Assembly (NCBI GenBank): GCA_964529265.1
Contig: CAZGVW010000223.1
Span: forward strand, 1-12,316
Origin: CAZGVW01 sp964529265
GTDB lineage: Bacteria; Planctomycetota; Phycisphaerae; Phycisphaerales; UBA1924
Reading direction: 5' to 3'
DNA length: 12,316 nucleotides
In this document: in pieces, positions 7,749-12,316 of the stretch
Numbering within the stretch: the first letter of the stretch is position 1
How the letters are laid out: every line of letters begins with the position of its first letter
Notes under the pieces: model-generated
What the model was told of the DNA's origin: nothing
The model's input: only the letters and a program-made list of their open reading frames with translations
Database searches by the model: none
Program-made: the position numbers and the translations under genes

Positions 7749-8159
7749 ATGACCCGCCGAACACTCCGCTCCGCCATCCTCGCGCTCGCGCTCCTGGCGC
7801 CCTCGCTCGCCTCAACCGGTTGCGCCTCCACCAATCGCGCTCCCGAGCGACCCGCCCGCATCGGGCACATCGTCTTCCTCAAACTCGTCAAACCCGCCGA
7901 TACGCCCGCGCTCATCGCCGATTGTGACGCCGACCTCGCGCGCATCCCCGGCGTCATCGCGTATTCCTCCGGCCGGCACATCGATACCGGCCGCCCCACC
8001 GTCATCGCCGATTACGACGTCGGCCTCTACATCGGCTTCCAGAGCGAGCAGGACTACGAGCATTACGTGACCGACCCGCTCCACACCAACCTCGTCGAGC
8101 GCTGGCGCCCGCGCCTCCAGTGGATTCGCGTCTACGACGTCCTGGACGAGGCGCCGTGA
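7749..8159 (+). CDS. Exported Dabb-domain (stress-responsive A/B barrel) protein
   Basis: A 136-residue protein. Residues about 37-130 match the dimeric alpha+beta barrel (Dabb) family: RIGHIVFLKL strand, DLARIPGVIAYSSGRH, DVGLYIGFQSEQDYEHYVTDPLH, and a final strand near WIRVYDV. The central DYEHYVTDPLH matches the EAYLTHPAH-type signature of the family. Dabb proteins are usually cytosolic dimers, and their roles are mostly unknown. Here residues 1-24 form a signal peptide (RR, then a Leu/Ala core) ending in STGC, a near-lipobox with Cys25, so the domain is probably a lipoprotein outside the cytoplasm. Ser at -3 is not ideal. No ribosome-binding site precedes the ATG. The stop overlaps the GTG of the next gene, suggesting coupled translation. 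Confidence 0.85.
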   Translation: MTRRTLRSAILALALLAPSLASTGCASTNRAPERPARIGHIVFLKLVKPADTPALIADCDADLARIPGVIAYSSGRHIDTGRPTVIADYDVGLYIGFQSEQDYEHYVTDPLHTNLVERWRPRLQWIRVYDVLDEAP

Positions 8160-8968
8160 CGGCGACGGCGCTGCCCGACGAAGCCGTCAAGGCCATGCGC
8201 ACGCAGGCCCCGCGCCGCCGCGGCGCGCCGGCCGTCCTCATGACATGGCGATCGCTCCTCTTCATGCACTGGCGCATCGACGCCTCGCTCATGCGCCCGC
8301 TCATCCCCCGCGGCCTCGAGATCGAGACGTTCGATGGCTCGGCCTGGATCGGCGTCGTTCCCTTCACGATGACCGGCATCCGGCACCCGCTCCTCCCGCC
8401 GCTGCCCGGCCTCAGCGCCTTTCACGAACTCAACGTGCGCACCTATGTCCGCCCCGCGCAGGATGACCGCTCCGAAGCCGCGGGCGTCTGGTTCTTCTCG
8501 CTCGACGCCGCCTGCGCGCCGGCCGTGCGCTCCGCCCGCGCGGCCTACGGCCTCAACTACCTCCTCGCCCGCATGAGCCTCTCCCGCCGCGGCAACCTCG
8601 TCGAATACGATTCCCTCCGCGCGCACAACGGCGCGCCGGACGCCACATTCAGCGCAGCCTGGCGCATCGGCGACCCCCTCCCGCCCGCCGCGCCCGGCTC
8701 GCTCGCTCACTTCCTCACCGAGCGCTACTGCCTCTACACGCTCCGCCGCGGCATCCTCGCCCGCGCCGATATTCACCACACACCCTGGCGGCTCCGCAGC
8801 GCAACGCTCGATCGCTGCCGCTCCAGCATGATCTCCGCGCTCGGCCTCTCCGAGCCCGAGATCGCCGCCGCGCTGCCCGCCACCGTGCGCAACCCAAGCC
8901 CCGGCGAGCCCCTGCTCCACGCCGCCGATGAACTCCGCGTCGCCGCCTGGTGGCCCCGGCCGGTCTGA
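8156..8968 (+). CDS. DUF2071 (YqjF-like) protein
   Basis: A 270-residue protein that is full length for the DUF2071/YqjF family. Recognisable parts are FMHWRIDASLMRPLIPRGLE (36-55), FDGSAWIGVVPFTMTGIR (59-76), PPLPGLSAFHELNVRTYV (81-98), GVWFFSLDA (110-118) and FLTERYCLY (186-194). The family is uncharacterised; its fold is reported to be related to acetoacetate decarboxylase, but no catalytic role is proven. No signal peptide or membrane helix is seen, so it is probably cytosolic. The start is GTG at 8156, overlapping the preceding TGA as GTGA. An internal ATG at 8195 (residue 14) is the alternative and would leave the conserved domain intact. The coupling suggests joint expression with the Dabb protein even though the two would act in different compartments. 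Confidence 0.88.
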   Translation: MTATALPDEAVKAMRTQAPRRRGAPAVLMTWRSLLFMHWRIDASLMRPLIPRGLEIETFDGSAWIGVVPFTMTGIRHPLLPPLPGLSAFHELNVRTYVRPAQDDRSEAAGVWFFSLDAACAPAVRSARAAYGLNYLLARMSLSRRGNLVEYDSLRAHNGAPDATFSAAWRIGDPLPPAAPGSLAHFLTERYCLYTLRRGILARADIHHTPWRLRSATLDRCRSSMISALGLSEPEIAAALPATVRNPSPGEPLLHAADELRVAAWWPRPV

Positions 8969-9032
8969 TCACGCCCGAGCGCCCGCCCGGCAATCGCCCC
9001 GCCACCCGCGTCCGTACGCCCAAAACCCCGCC

Positions 9033-9038
9033 TATTCT
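9033..9038 (+). promoter_or_regulatory. Candidate -10 box for msrB
   Basis: TATTCT is the most AT-rich word in the 108-bp gap after the DUF2071 gene and lies 38 nt before the msrB ATG. It fits TANNNT. No convincing -35 hexamer is visible. Confidence 0.3.
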
Positions 9039-9076
9039 TGCCTGTGAACCCTTTCCGCCCGCCCGGCGTCTAAGTC

Positions 9077-9667
9077 ATGATGACGCAACGCCAAGCACGT
9101 TCTTTTCTCAGAGCGGCCCTCGCCGCGGCCGGCGTGTGCACAGCACTCGCCGTGCCCGCCTGCGCCCCCGCGGGTTCCAACGCCACCGCCTCAACCGCCG
9201 CGCCCCAGCCCCCTCACACCCCCGCACCCAAGGACAACCGAATCGTGAAGACCGACGCCGAGTGGCGCAAAGAACTCACCCCCGAGCAGTACCGCATCCT
9301 CCGCGAGAAGGGCACCGAGCCCGCCTTCACCGGCGCCTACTGGAACACCAAGGACCCCGGAGCCTACCGCTGCGCCGGCTGCGGCGAAGTCCTCTTCCAG
9401 TCCGACACCAAGTACGATTCGCACTGCGGCTGGCCATCGTTCTACGCCCCCGCCGACGCCGAAAAGATCGATGAGCACGTCGACACCACGCACGGCATGG
9501 TGCGCACCGAAGTCACCTGCGCGAAATGCGGCGGCCACCTCGGCCACGTCTTCGACGACGGCCCCAACCCCACCGGCCAGCGCTACTGCATCAACTCCGC
9601 CTCGCTCGATTTCGAGAAGAAGGGCGAGACCGTGGACAAGACGCAGGTGAAGAACAAGCCCGAGTGA
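9077..9667 (+). CDS. msrB: Peptide-methionine (R)-S-oxide reductase, exported lipoprotein form
   Basis: A 196-residue enzyme that reduces the R-epimer of methionine sulfoxide in oxidised proteins. Residues about 58-182 are a complete MsrB domain. Catalytic Cys171 lies in RYCINSAS. Structural zinc ligands are C99/C102 (CAGC) and C148/C151 (CAKC). HCGWPSF places Cys117 54 residues before the catalytic Cys, the spacing of the resolving Cys in E. coli-type numbering. GHLGHVFDDGP is also present. The first 29 residues form a signal peptide ending in VPAC, so the enzyme is likely anchored by Cys29 outside the cytoplasm, joined by an Ala/Pro/Thr-rich linker (30-52). Pro at -2 makes the lipobox imperfect. 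Two ATGs (9077, 9080) are equivalent starts; no strong Shine-Dalgarno site is seen. The final residues (KTQVKNKPE) are a short extension. It would repair envelope proteins, with electrons from an exported thioredoxin-like partner that is not in this window. Confidence 0.93.
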   Translation: MMTQRQARSFLRAALAAAGVCTALAVPACAPAGSNATASTAAPQPPHTPAPKDNRIVKTDAEWRKELTPEQYRILREKGTEPAFTGAYWNTKDPGAYRCAGCGEVLFQSDTKYDSHCGWPSFYAPADAEKIDEHVDTTHGMVRTEVTCAKCGGHLGHVFDDGPNPTGQRYCINSASLDFEKKGETVDKTQVKNKPE

Positions 9668-9669
9668 TC

Positions 9670-9686
9670 AGCGACGACGCGTCGCT
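9670..9686. terminator. Shared hairpin between convergent msrB and DUF2314 genes
   Basis: AGCGACG-ACG-CGTCGCT forms a perfect 7-bp stem with a 3-nt loop, starting 2 nt after the msrB stop in a 42-bp convergent gap. It reads the same on both strands and could end both transcripts. There is no U-tract on either side. Confidence 0.4.
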
Positions 9687-9709
9687 CGCCCGCCCCCGCG
9701 CCGCCGCGC

Positions 9710-10198
9710 TCAATCCCACTTCAGCCCCGTCCCCTCCTCGATCTGCCGCCGCTCCTTCTCGCTCATCCGCGAGAGCAGCACGCGCGTCGTGTACGCCCCG
9801 ATCGCCCGCCCGTTCTCCACGTACATCCAGTCGCTGATCTCGGCGGGCGCCACCGACGCCTGGTCGCCCAGCCTCACCGCCTTCGTGCTCACCGGGTCGT
9901 TGTTCACCTCGCCGTGGAGCAAGCCGTCGCGATACGACACATTCATCAGCCACATGTGCTCCGATTCGCCTTCCGCCACCGGAAACGCCGCTTTGACCGA
10001 GAAATCGCCCTGCCCCGCCGCCGGCGATTCCAGCGCCGCGATGAACCGCTCCACCGTCGCCCGCGCCTGCTGAACCGCGGCGTCCATCGCCGCGTCATCC
10101 TCCTCCACCATCACCACGCCCGGCTGGCGCTCACACCCCGCCCCCGGCGCCAGCCCCAACGCCACCGCACACACCGTCACTGCCATCAACCGCGACAT
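9710..10198 (-). CDS. DUF2314 lipoprotein
   Basis: A 162-residue protein. Residues 1-21 are a signal peptide ending in GAGC, giving a probable lipid anchor at Cys22, although Gly at -3 is unusual. Residues about 36-155 match DUF2314 (YegJ-like): a helical start DAAVQQARATVERFIAAL, then FSVKAAF, EHMWLMNVSY (80-89), GEVNNDPV (96-103) and the diagnostic ISDWMYVENGRAIGAYTTRV (121-140). The biochemical role of the family is unknown. AAAGGAG lies 6 nt before the ATG (10205-10211 on the plus strand), one of the clearest ribosome-binding sites in the window. It lies 17 bp downstream of the zinc-ribbon membrane protein gene and is very likely in the same operon. A hairpin shared with convergent msrB lies beyond its stop. 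Confidence 0.87.
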   Translation of the reverse strand: MSRLMAVTVCAVALGLAPGAGCERQPGVVMVEEDDAAMDAAVQQARATVERFIAALESPAAGQGDFSVKAAFPVAEGESEHMWLMNVSYRDGLLHGEVNNDPVSTKAVRLGDQASVAPAEISDWMYVENGRAIGAYTTRVLLSRMSEKERRQIEEGTGLKWD

Positions 10199-10215
10199 AC
10201 GCCGCTCCTTTCGCC

Positions 10216-11136
10216 TTATTGCTCCCCGAGCCAGTGATTCAGCATCACGAACACCGTCGCCCCCATGAGCAGCTTCCCGAGAAACGTCACGATGCCCACG
10301 ATCACGATGTCGTCAATATCGAGATCCAGAAAATCCATCATCAGCGCGATGGTCACGATCAGCCCCGCCACGATCGGAAACACCTGCGGCAGGTACGCCA
10401 TGTCCACCAGGTCGAACGCCATCCCCGCGCCGCCGTAGATCCCCGCGAAGTTCAGCAAAACCAGCCAGAACCCCATGTTGAACCCGAGCCACAGAACGCA
10501 GCACAGGTAGAACATCATCACGCCCATCGCCAGGTTGATCACATTCCCGAGGAAGAACGCATCGAGCAGCTCCACCCCGTCCCGGTCCACCGCAATCGCC
10601 ATCATCACGCCATACCCGATCACCGCGCACATCGCCGGCTTGATGTACGTTCCTATCGGCGCCACATCCCGGTTCTTCTCCTTCTCCTCCTTCGGCGCAT
10701 CCACCTTGCTCACGCGCGTCTTCAGATGCCCCCCGCGCCGCCGGTCGAACCCGCAGTGCGTGCACAGCATCGCCTTCGCCCCCAGCGGCTGCCCGCAGTC
10801 CGGACACGGCCCGCTCTGACCCATCGGCGGCGCCGCCCCGCCCCGAACCGGCGCCCGCGCGCTCTCCGCCACACCGAACACATCATCATCATGCCGCGGC
10901 TGCGCCCCCCCGCCCTCCGCCAGCGCCCCGAACGAATCATGCAGACCATGCCCCGTATCCGCCCCGCCGCCCGCAACTCCATGCGCACCCGCCCCGCTCC
11001 GCGCACTCATCGCGCGCTCGTAGCACGGCTTGCACATGTACCGCCCCGCCTTGTCCTTCACCCGCGGCTGGGTCGCCACATCCGCCGCGCACATGAAGCA
11101 CACCTTCTGACCCGGCCCATTCCCGCTCATCGTCAT
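10216..11136 (-). CDS. Double zinc-ribbon, multi-pass membrane protein
   Basis: About 306 residues. There are two four-Cys zinc-binding modules. The first uses C13, C16, C35 and C38 (CFMC ... CKPC). The second uses C111, C114, C125 and C128 (CPDCGQPL ... CTHCGFDRR). They are separated by a 70-residue Gly/Ala-rich linker. A Lys/Glu-rich charged segment (142-158) follows, then four or five hydrophobic helices within about 165-302. The last part has an acidic break, DFLDLDIDD (268-276). The ribbons should face the cytoplasm. The layout is common in planctomycete hypothetical proteins, and I recognise no function. The start is uncertain: ATG at 11136 has GGGAG 10 nt upstream and is preferred; ATG 11130 is next. 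An extended frame to 11301 runs through the promoter-like and palindromic DNA and is unlikely. The DUF2314 gene follows after 17 bp, so the two are probably co-expressed. Confidence 0.78.
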   Translation of the reverse strand: MTMSGNGPGQKVCFMCAADVATQPRVKDKAGRYMCKPCYERAMSARSGAGAHGVAGGGADTGHGLHDSFGALAEGGGAQPRHDDDVFGVAESARAPVRGGAAPPMGQSGPCPDCGQPLGAKAMLCTHCGFDRRRGGHLKTRVSKVDAPKEEKEKNRDVAPIGTYIKPAMCAVIGYGVMMAIAVDRDGVELLDAFFLGNVINLAMGVMMFYLCCVLWLGFNMGFWLVLLNFAGIYGGAGMAFDLVDMAYLPQVFPIVAGLIVTIALMMDFLDLDIDDIVIVGIVTFLGKLLMGATVFVMLNHWLGEQ

Positions 11137-11179
11137 GGCCCAGATGCTCCCACGCCGCGTCTGCCTCGCGGATGAATAC

Positions 11180-11208
11180 ATCCTAACTTCGCTCATAACG
11201 CCCGCAAA
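11180..11208 (-). promoter_or_regulatory. Candidate promoter of the zinc-ribbon/DUF2314 unit
   Basis: On the minus strand TTTGCG (11203-11208) and TAGGAT (11180-11185) are 17 bp apart, ideal sigma-70 spacing. The -10 box matches TANNNT and the -35 box is poor. It lies about 44 nt before the proposed ATG at 11136. Confidence 0.35.
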
Positions 11209-11233
11209 CACCCTCCAGCCTCCTTTTTGCGCC

Positions 11234-11269
11234 GATTTCGCGCGAAATTGCCGCGATTCCGCGCGAATC
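11234..11269. promoter_or_regulatory. Paired palindromes, candidate regulator-binding site
   Basis: ATTTCGCGCGAAAT (11235-11248) is a perfect 14-bp palindrome. GATTC-CGCGC-GAATC (11255-11269) is a second inverted repeat. Both share GATTYCGCGCGAA at an offset of exactly 21 bp, two helical turns, so two dimers could bind the same DNA face. They lie midway between the two outward promoters. Confidence 0.45.
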
Positions 11270-11295
11270 CACGCCCACGCACCCCTCGCCGCGGG

Positions 11296-11323
11296 TTGCA
11301 ATCCTCCGCCATGCGCCTAGGCT
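11296..11323 (+). promoter_or_regulatory. Candidate sigma-70-like promoter for the HesB-like gene
   Basis: TTGCAA (11296-11301) and TAGGCT (11318-11323) are 16 bp apart. This is the best -35/-10 pair in the window. The AT-rich GTGAAAAC follows. It is 185 nt upstream of the ATG, so a nearer promoter is not excluded. Confidence 0.4.
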
Positions 11324-11368
11324 GTGAAAACTTGCGGATTCGCGCTGTCCGGCGGCCCTCACATCGCC

Positions 11369-11382
11369 GATTCCAGTGAATC
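11369..11382. promoter_or_regulatory. Third GATTC/GAATC inverted repeat
   Basis: GATTC-CAGT-GAATC uses the same half-sites as the 11255-11269 palindrome, with a 4-nt instead of a 5-nt centre. It lies downstream of the proposed plus-strand promoter, where a bound repressor could block transcription. A lone GATTC occurs at 11337-11341. Confidence 0.3.
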
Positions 11383-11508
11383 CGACCAGCCTGTCGCATT
11401 TGGGTTGAGCGCGTGCTTGGCCTGGTTGCGGCGTCCCCATTCAGCGCCGTGCTCGTCGCCCCCCGCCGAGGGACAGCGACAGCCCGCGGCGGGAAAGGAA
11501 GCCCACCC

Positions 11509-11775
11509 ATGCTCACCGTCACCGAAGCCGCCAAGAGCCACCTCGCCGACCTGCTCCAGCAGTCCAAGGCGCCGGATGAGGCGGCCATGCGCATCATCAA
11601 GAGCCCCACCGGCCTCGAACTCGCCATCGATCGCGAGAAACCCGGCGATCAGTCATTCACCGATGGCGATAACACCATCCTCGTCGTAGACCCAGACCTC
11701 GCCGGCGCCCTCGACGCCGCCACGCTCGACATCGAAAAAACCGCCAACGGCGTCCGCCTCCGCCTCGCCTCCTGA
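11509..11775 (+). CDS. Cysteine-free HesB/IscA-like small protein
   Basis: An 88-residue protein with the outline of the A-type iron-sulfur carrier fold. It starts MLTVTEAAKSHLADLL, like the LTLTEAA helix of IscA/HesB. A MRIIKSPTGLELAI strand pair follows where IscA has its CSGL segment, then GDQSF, ILVVDPDLAGALDAATLDI (like VDPxSxxxLxGxxID) and a final strand VRLRLA. It contains no cysteine at all. It lacks both the mid-chain Cys and the C-terminal Cys-Gly-Cys that hold Fe-S in IscA, so it should not carry a cluster in the standard way. Similar Cys-free HesB-like proteins are known to me in actinobacteria, with unknown role. AAGGAAG at 11495-11501 is 7 nt before the ATG, which fixes the start; the longer frame from 11413 is not supported. 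It stands alone, divergent from the zinc-ribbon unit. Confidence 0.82.
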   Translation: MLTVTEAAKSHLADLLQQSKAPDEAAMRIIKSPTGLELAIDREKPGDQSFTDGDNTILVVDPDLAGALDAATLDIEKTANGVRLRLAS

Positions 11776-11849
11776 CCCCCGGCGCCACGCCCCACCGGAG
11801 AGCGCAAGCCCCCTCCGCGGCGGTGACGCTCTTCGCGGCCGCTGCTGCG

Positions 11850-12003
11850 GAACTGCTCCGCGCGGCCCATGTTGCGCGACGGTGTTTCTGCGCGCACGGG
11901 CCTGCGCGCGCGTGCGCAAAGGCGCGTCGCGCCGCCCGCGAGCTCTCCGTGGTGGCGAGATATGTCTCGGCGCATCCTGCTCGCGCAAGCCGCGGAGCAG
12001 TTC
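11850..12003. repeat. Split inverted repeat enclosing about 100 bp
   Basis: Left arm GAACTGCTCCGCG (11850-11862) is the exact reverse complement of CGCGGAGCAGTTC (11991-12003). A second block, TTGCGCGA (11872-11879), pairs with TCGCGCAA (11981-11988). So 21 bp pair in two blocks, with 9-nt and 2-nt unpaired spacers between them. The enclosed part has further stems, such as CGAGA-TATG-TCTCG (11956-11969). I see no target-site duplication next to the arms and no coding sequence inside. Confidence 0.75.
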
Positions 12004-12010
12004 GCCCTCG

Positions 12011-12100
12011 ACGTCCGCCCCGGCCCCGGAGGGGCCCGCGGACGTTGCCAGGGGCTTCAGCCCCTGGAACCGGCCATGCTCACATCGCCCCAGCGGGGCG
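12011..12100. repeat. Cluster of three strong palindromes (REP-like)
   Basis: First, 12011-12045: ACGTCCGC pairs with GCGGACGT around an inner GGCCCC-GGA-GGGGCC stem. Second, 12048-12067: CCAGGGGC-TTCA-GCCCCTGG, a perfect 8-bp stem. Third, 12086-12100: CGCCCC-AGC-GGGGCG, a perfect 6-bp stem. They lie 2 and 18 nt apart, just after the inverted repeat. Similar intergenic palindromes are frequent in planctomycete genomes, in my recollection. Confidence 0.75.
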
Positions 12101-12316
12101 AACGAACTCCTCTTCGCACGCGCCGTCCGGCTCTTCCGTGGGCCGCAGCGCGGTGAGCCCCCGGCACAGCGCCGCAAACCCACCCACACCACCCCAACAC
12201 CCCACACGCACGCCCCATCCCCAACCCCCGCCAGCGTCGTCCGGAAAACCGGATTAACCAGCGTCAACTCGTTCCCCTTCATCGTCCACGTCCAGGTCGT
12301 CAGCTACCCCGTGTCG

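Larger units (their letters stand above)
11137..11508. other. Divergent control region, no gene seen
   Basis: These 372 bp separate the divergent zinc-ribbon and HesB-like genes. Frames crossing it lack a convincing start, ribosome-binding site or recognisable protein. It holds candidate promoters in both directions, two palindromes 21 bp apart and a third GATTC/GAATC site, each listed separately. The HesB-like mRNA would have a leader of about 180 nt. Confidence 0.6.
11776..12316. other. Gene-poor, repeat-rich right end
   Basis: I find no convincing gene in these 541 bp. Open frames on both strands are Arg/Ala/Pro-rich with no family signal or ribosome-binding site. The region holds a split inverted repeat (11850-12003), three hairpins (12011-12100), an extremely C-rich run (about 12177-12233) and a small hairpin TCCGG-AAAA-CCGGA (12240-12253). 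A 21-codon minus-strand frame enters from the right edge and stops at TAA 12254-12256, directly before that hairpin. It could be the tail of a neighbouring gene, but is too short to judge. Confidence 0.5.

Noticed and set aside
11137..11301. N-terminal extension of the zinc-ribbon protein to an ATG at 11299-11301
   Set aside because: The extension covers the palindromes and candidate promoter, is Arg-rich without homology, and a start near 11136 has a ribosome-binding site next to the first Cys pair.
11850..12003. Insertion sequence or MITE with terminal inverted repeats
   Set aside because: The arms are real, but there is no transposase, no flanking duplication and the arms are interrupted unequally. 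I keep it as a repeat only.
11869..12156. 95-codon plus-strand frame in the repeat region
   Set aside because: It starts inside the left arm of the inverted repeat, crosses all three hairpins, and is Arg/Ala/Pro-rich without a domain.
11653..12282. 209-codon minus-strand frame covering the repeat region
   Set aside because: It runs through palindromes and into the opposite strand of the HesB-like gene, has no ribosome-binding site, and its residues reflect translated repeats.
12254..12316. Possible C-terminal end of a gene entering from the right edge, minus strand
   Set aside because: Only 20 codons are visible (acidic, ending before a small hairpin) and their third positions are not GC-rich like neighbouring genes. 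The plus-strand frame here has GC-ending codons throughout but no start codon. Neither can be supported.
1..12316. CRISPR array, tRNA or rRNA
   Set aside because: No regularly spaced direct repeats with spacers, no cloverleaf with a conserved T-loop, and no rRNA-like conserved stretch could be seen.

Overview
The window is GC-rich bacterial DNA, roughly two-thirds G+C by eye. It carries ten protein genes, all of which I treat as complete. High GC, many exported lipoproteins (several with poor lipoboxes), a mix of strong and absent Shine-Dalgarno sites, and structured palindromic intergenic DNA suggest a planctomycete, perhaps Phycisphaerae-like. No rRNA or taxonomic marker is present, so this is inference. 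I see no tRNA, rRNA, CRISPR array, transposase or phage gene.

Layout. At 2-523 (-) lies an ArfB-type ribosome-rescue hydrolase. It is divergent from an exported beta-barrel-like protein at 717-1622 (+). The barrel gene converges, with an 11-bp gap, on a dipeptidyl-peptidase IV-like S9 lipoprotein at 1634-3940 (-). That peptidase diverges from a POT-family peptide:proton symporter at 4128-6302 (+), which carries a large extra-membrane insert. A CPA1 cation:proton antiporter follows 28 bp later (6331-7701). After a hairpin come an exported Dabb-domain protein (7749-8159) and a DUF2071 protein coupled to it by a GTGA overlap (8156-8968), then a lipoprotein MsrB (9077-9667). MsrB converges on a two-gene minus-strand unit: a zinc-ribbon membrane protein (10216-11136) followed by a DUF2314 lipoprotein (9710-10198). 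Across a 372-bp control region with paired palindromes lies a small cysteine-free HesB/IscA-like protein (11509-11775). The last 540 bp hold no convincing gene but a dense set of inverted repeats and perfect hairpins.

How the genes fit together. The clearest functional group is peptide scavenging. A surface-anchored exopeptidase would release dipeptides outside the inner membrane, the divergent POT carrier would import them with protons, and the adjacent CPA1 antiporter also exchanges protons. The other genes are mostly envelope housekeeping or uncharacterised.

The most interesting items are: the ubiquitin-like (beta-grasp) look of the insert in the peptide transporter; two palindromes 21 bp apart between divergent genes at 11.24 kb; the repeat-rich region at 11.85-12.10 kb; and a clear reversal of GC skew between about 5.7 and 7.75 kb that does not follow gene direction. 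None amounts to a proven new system.
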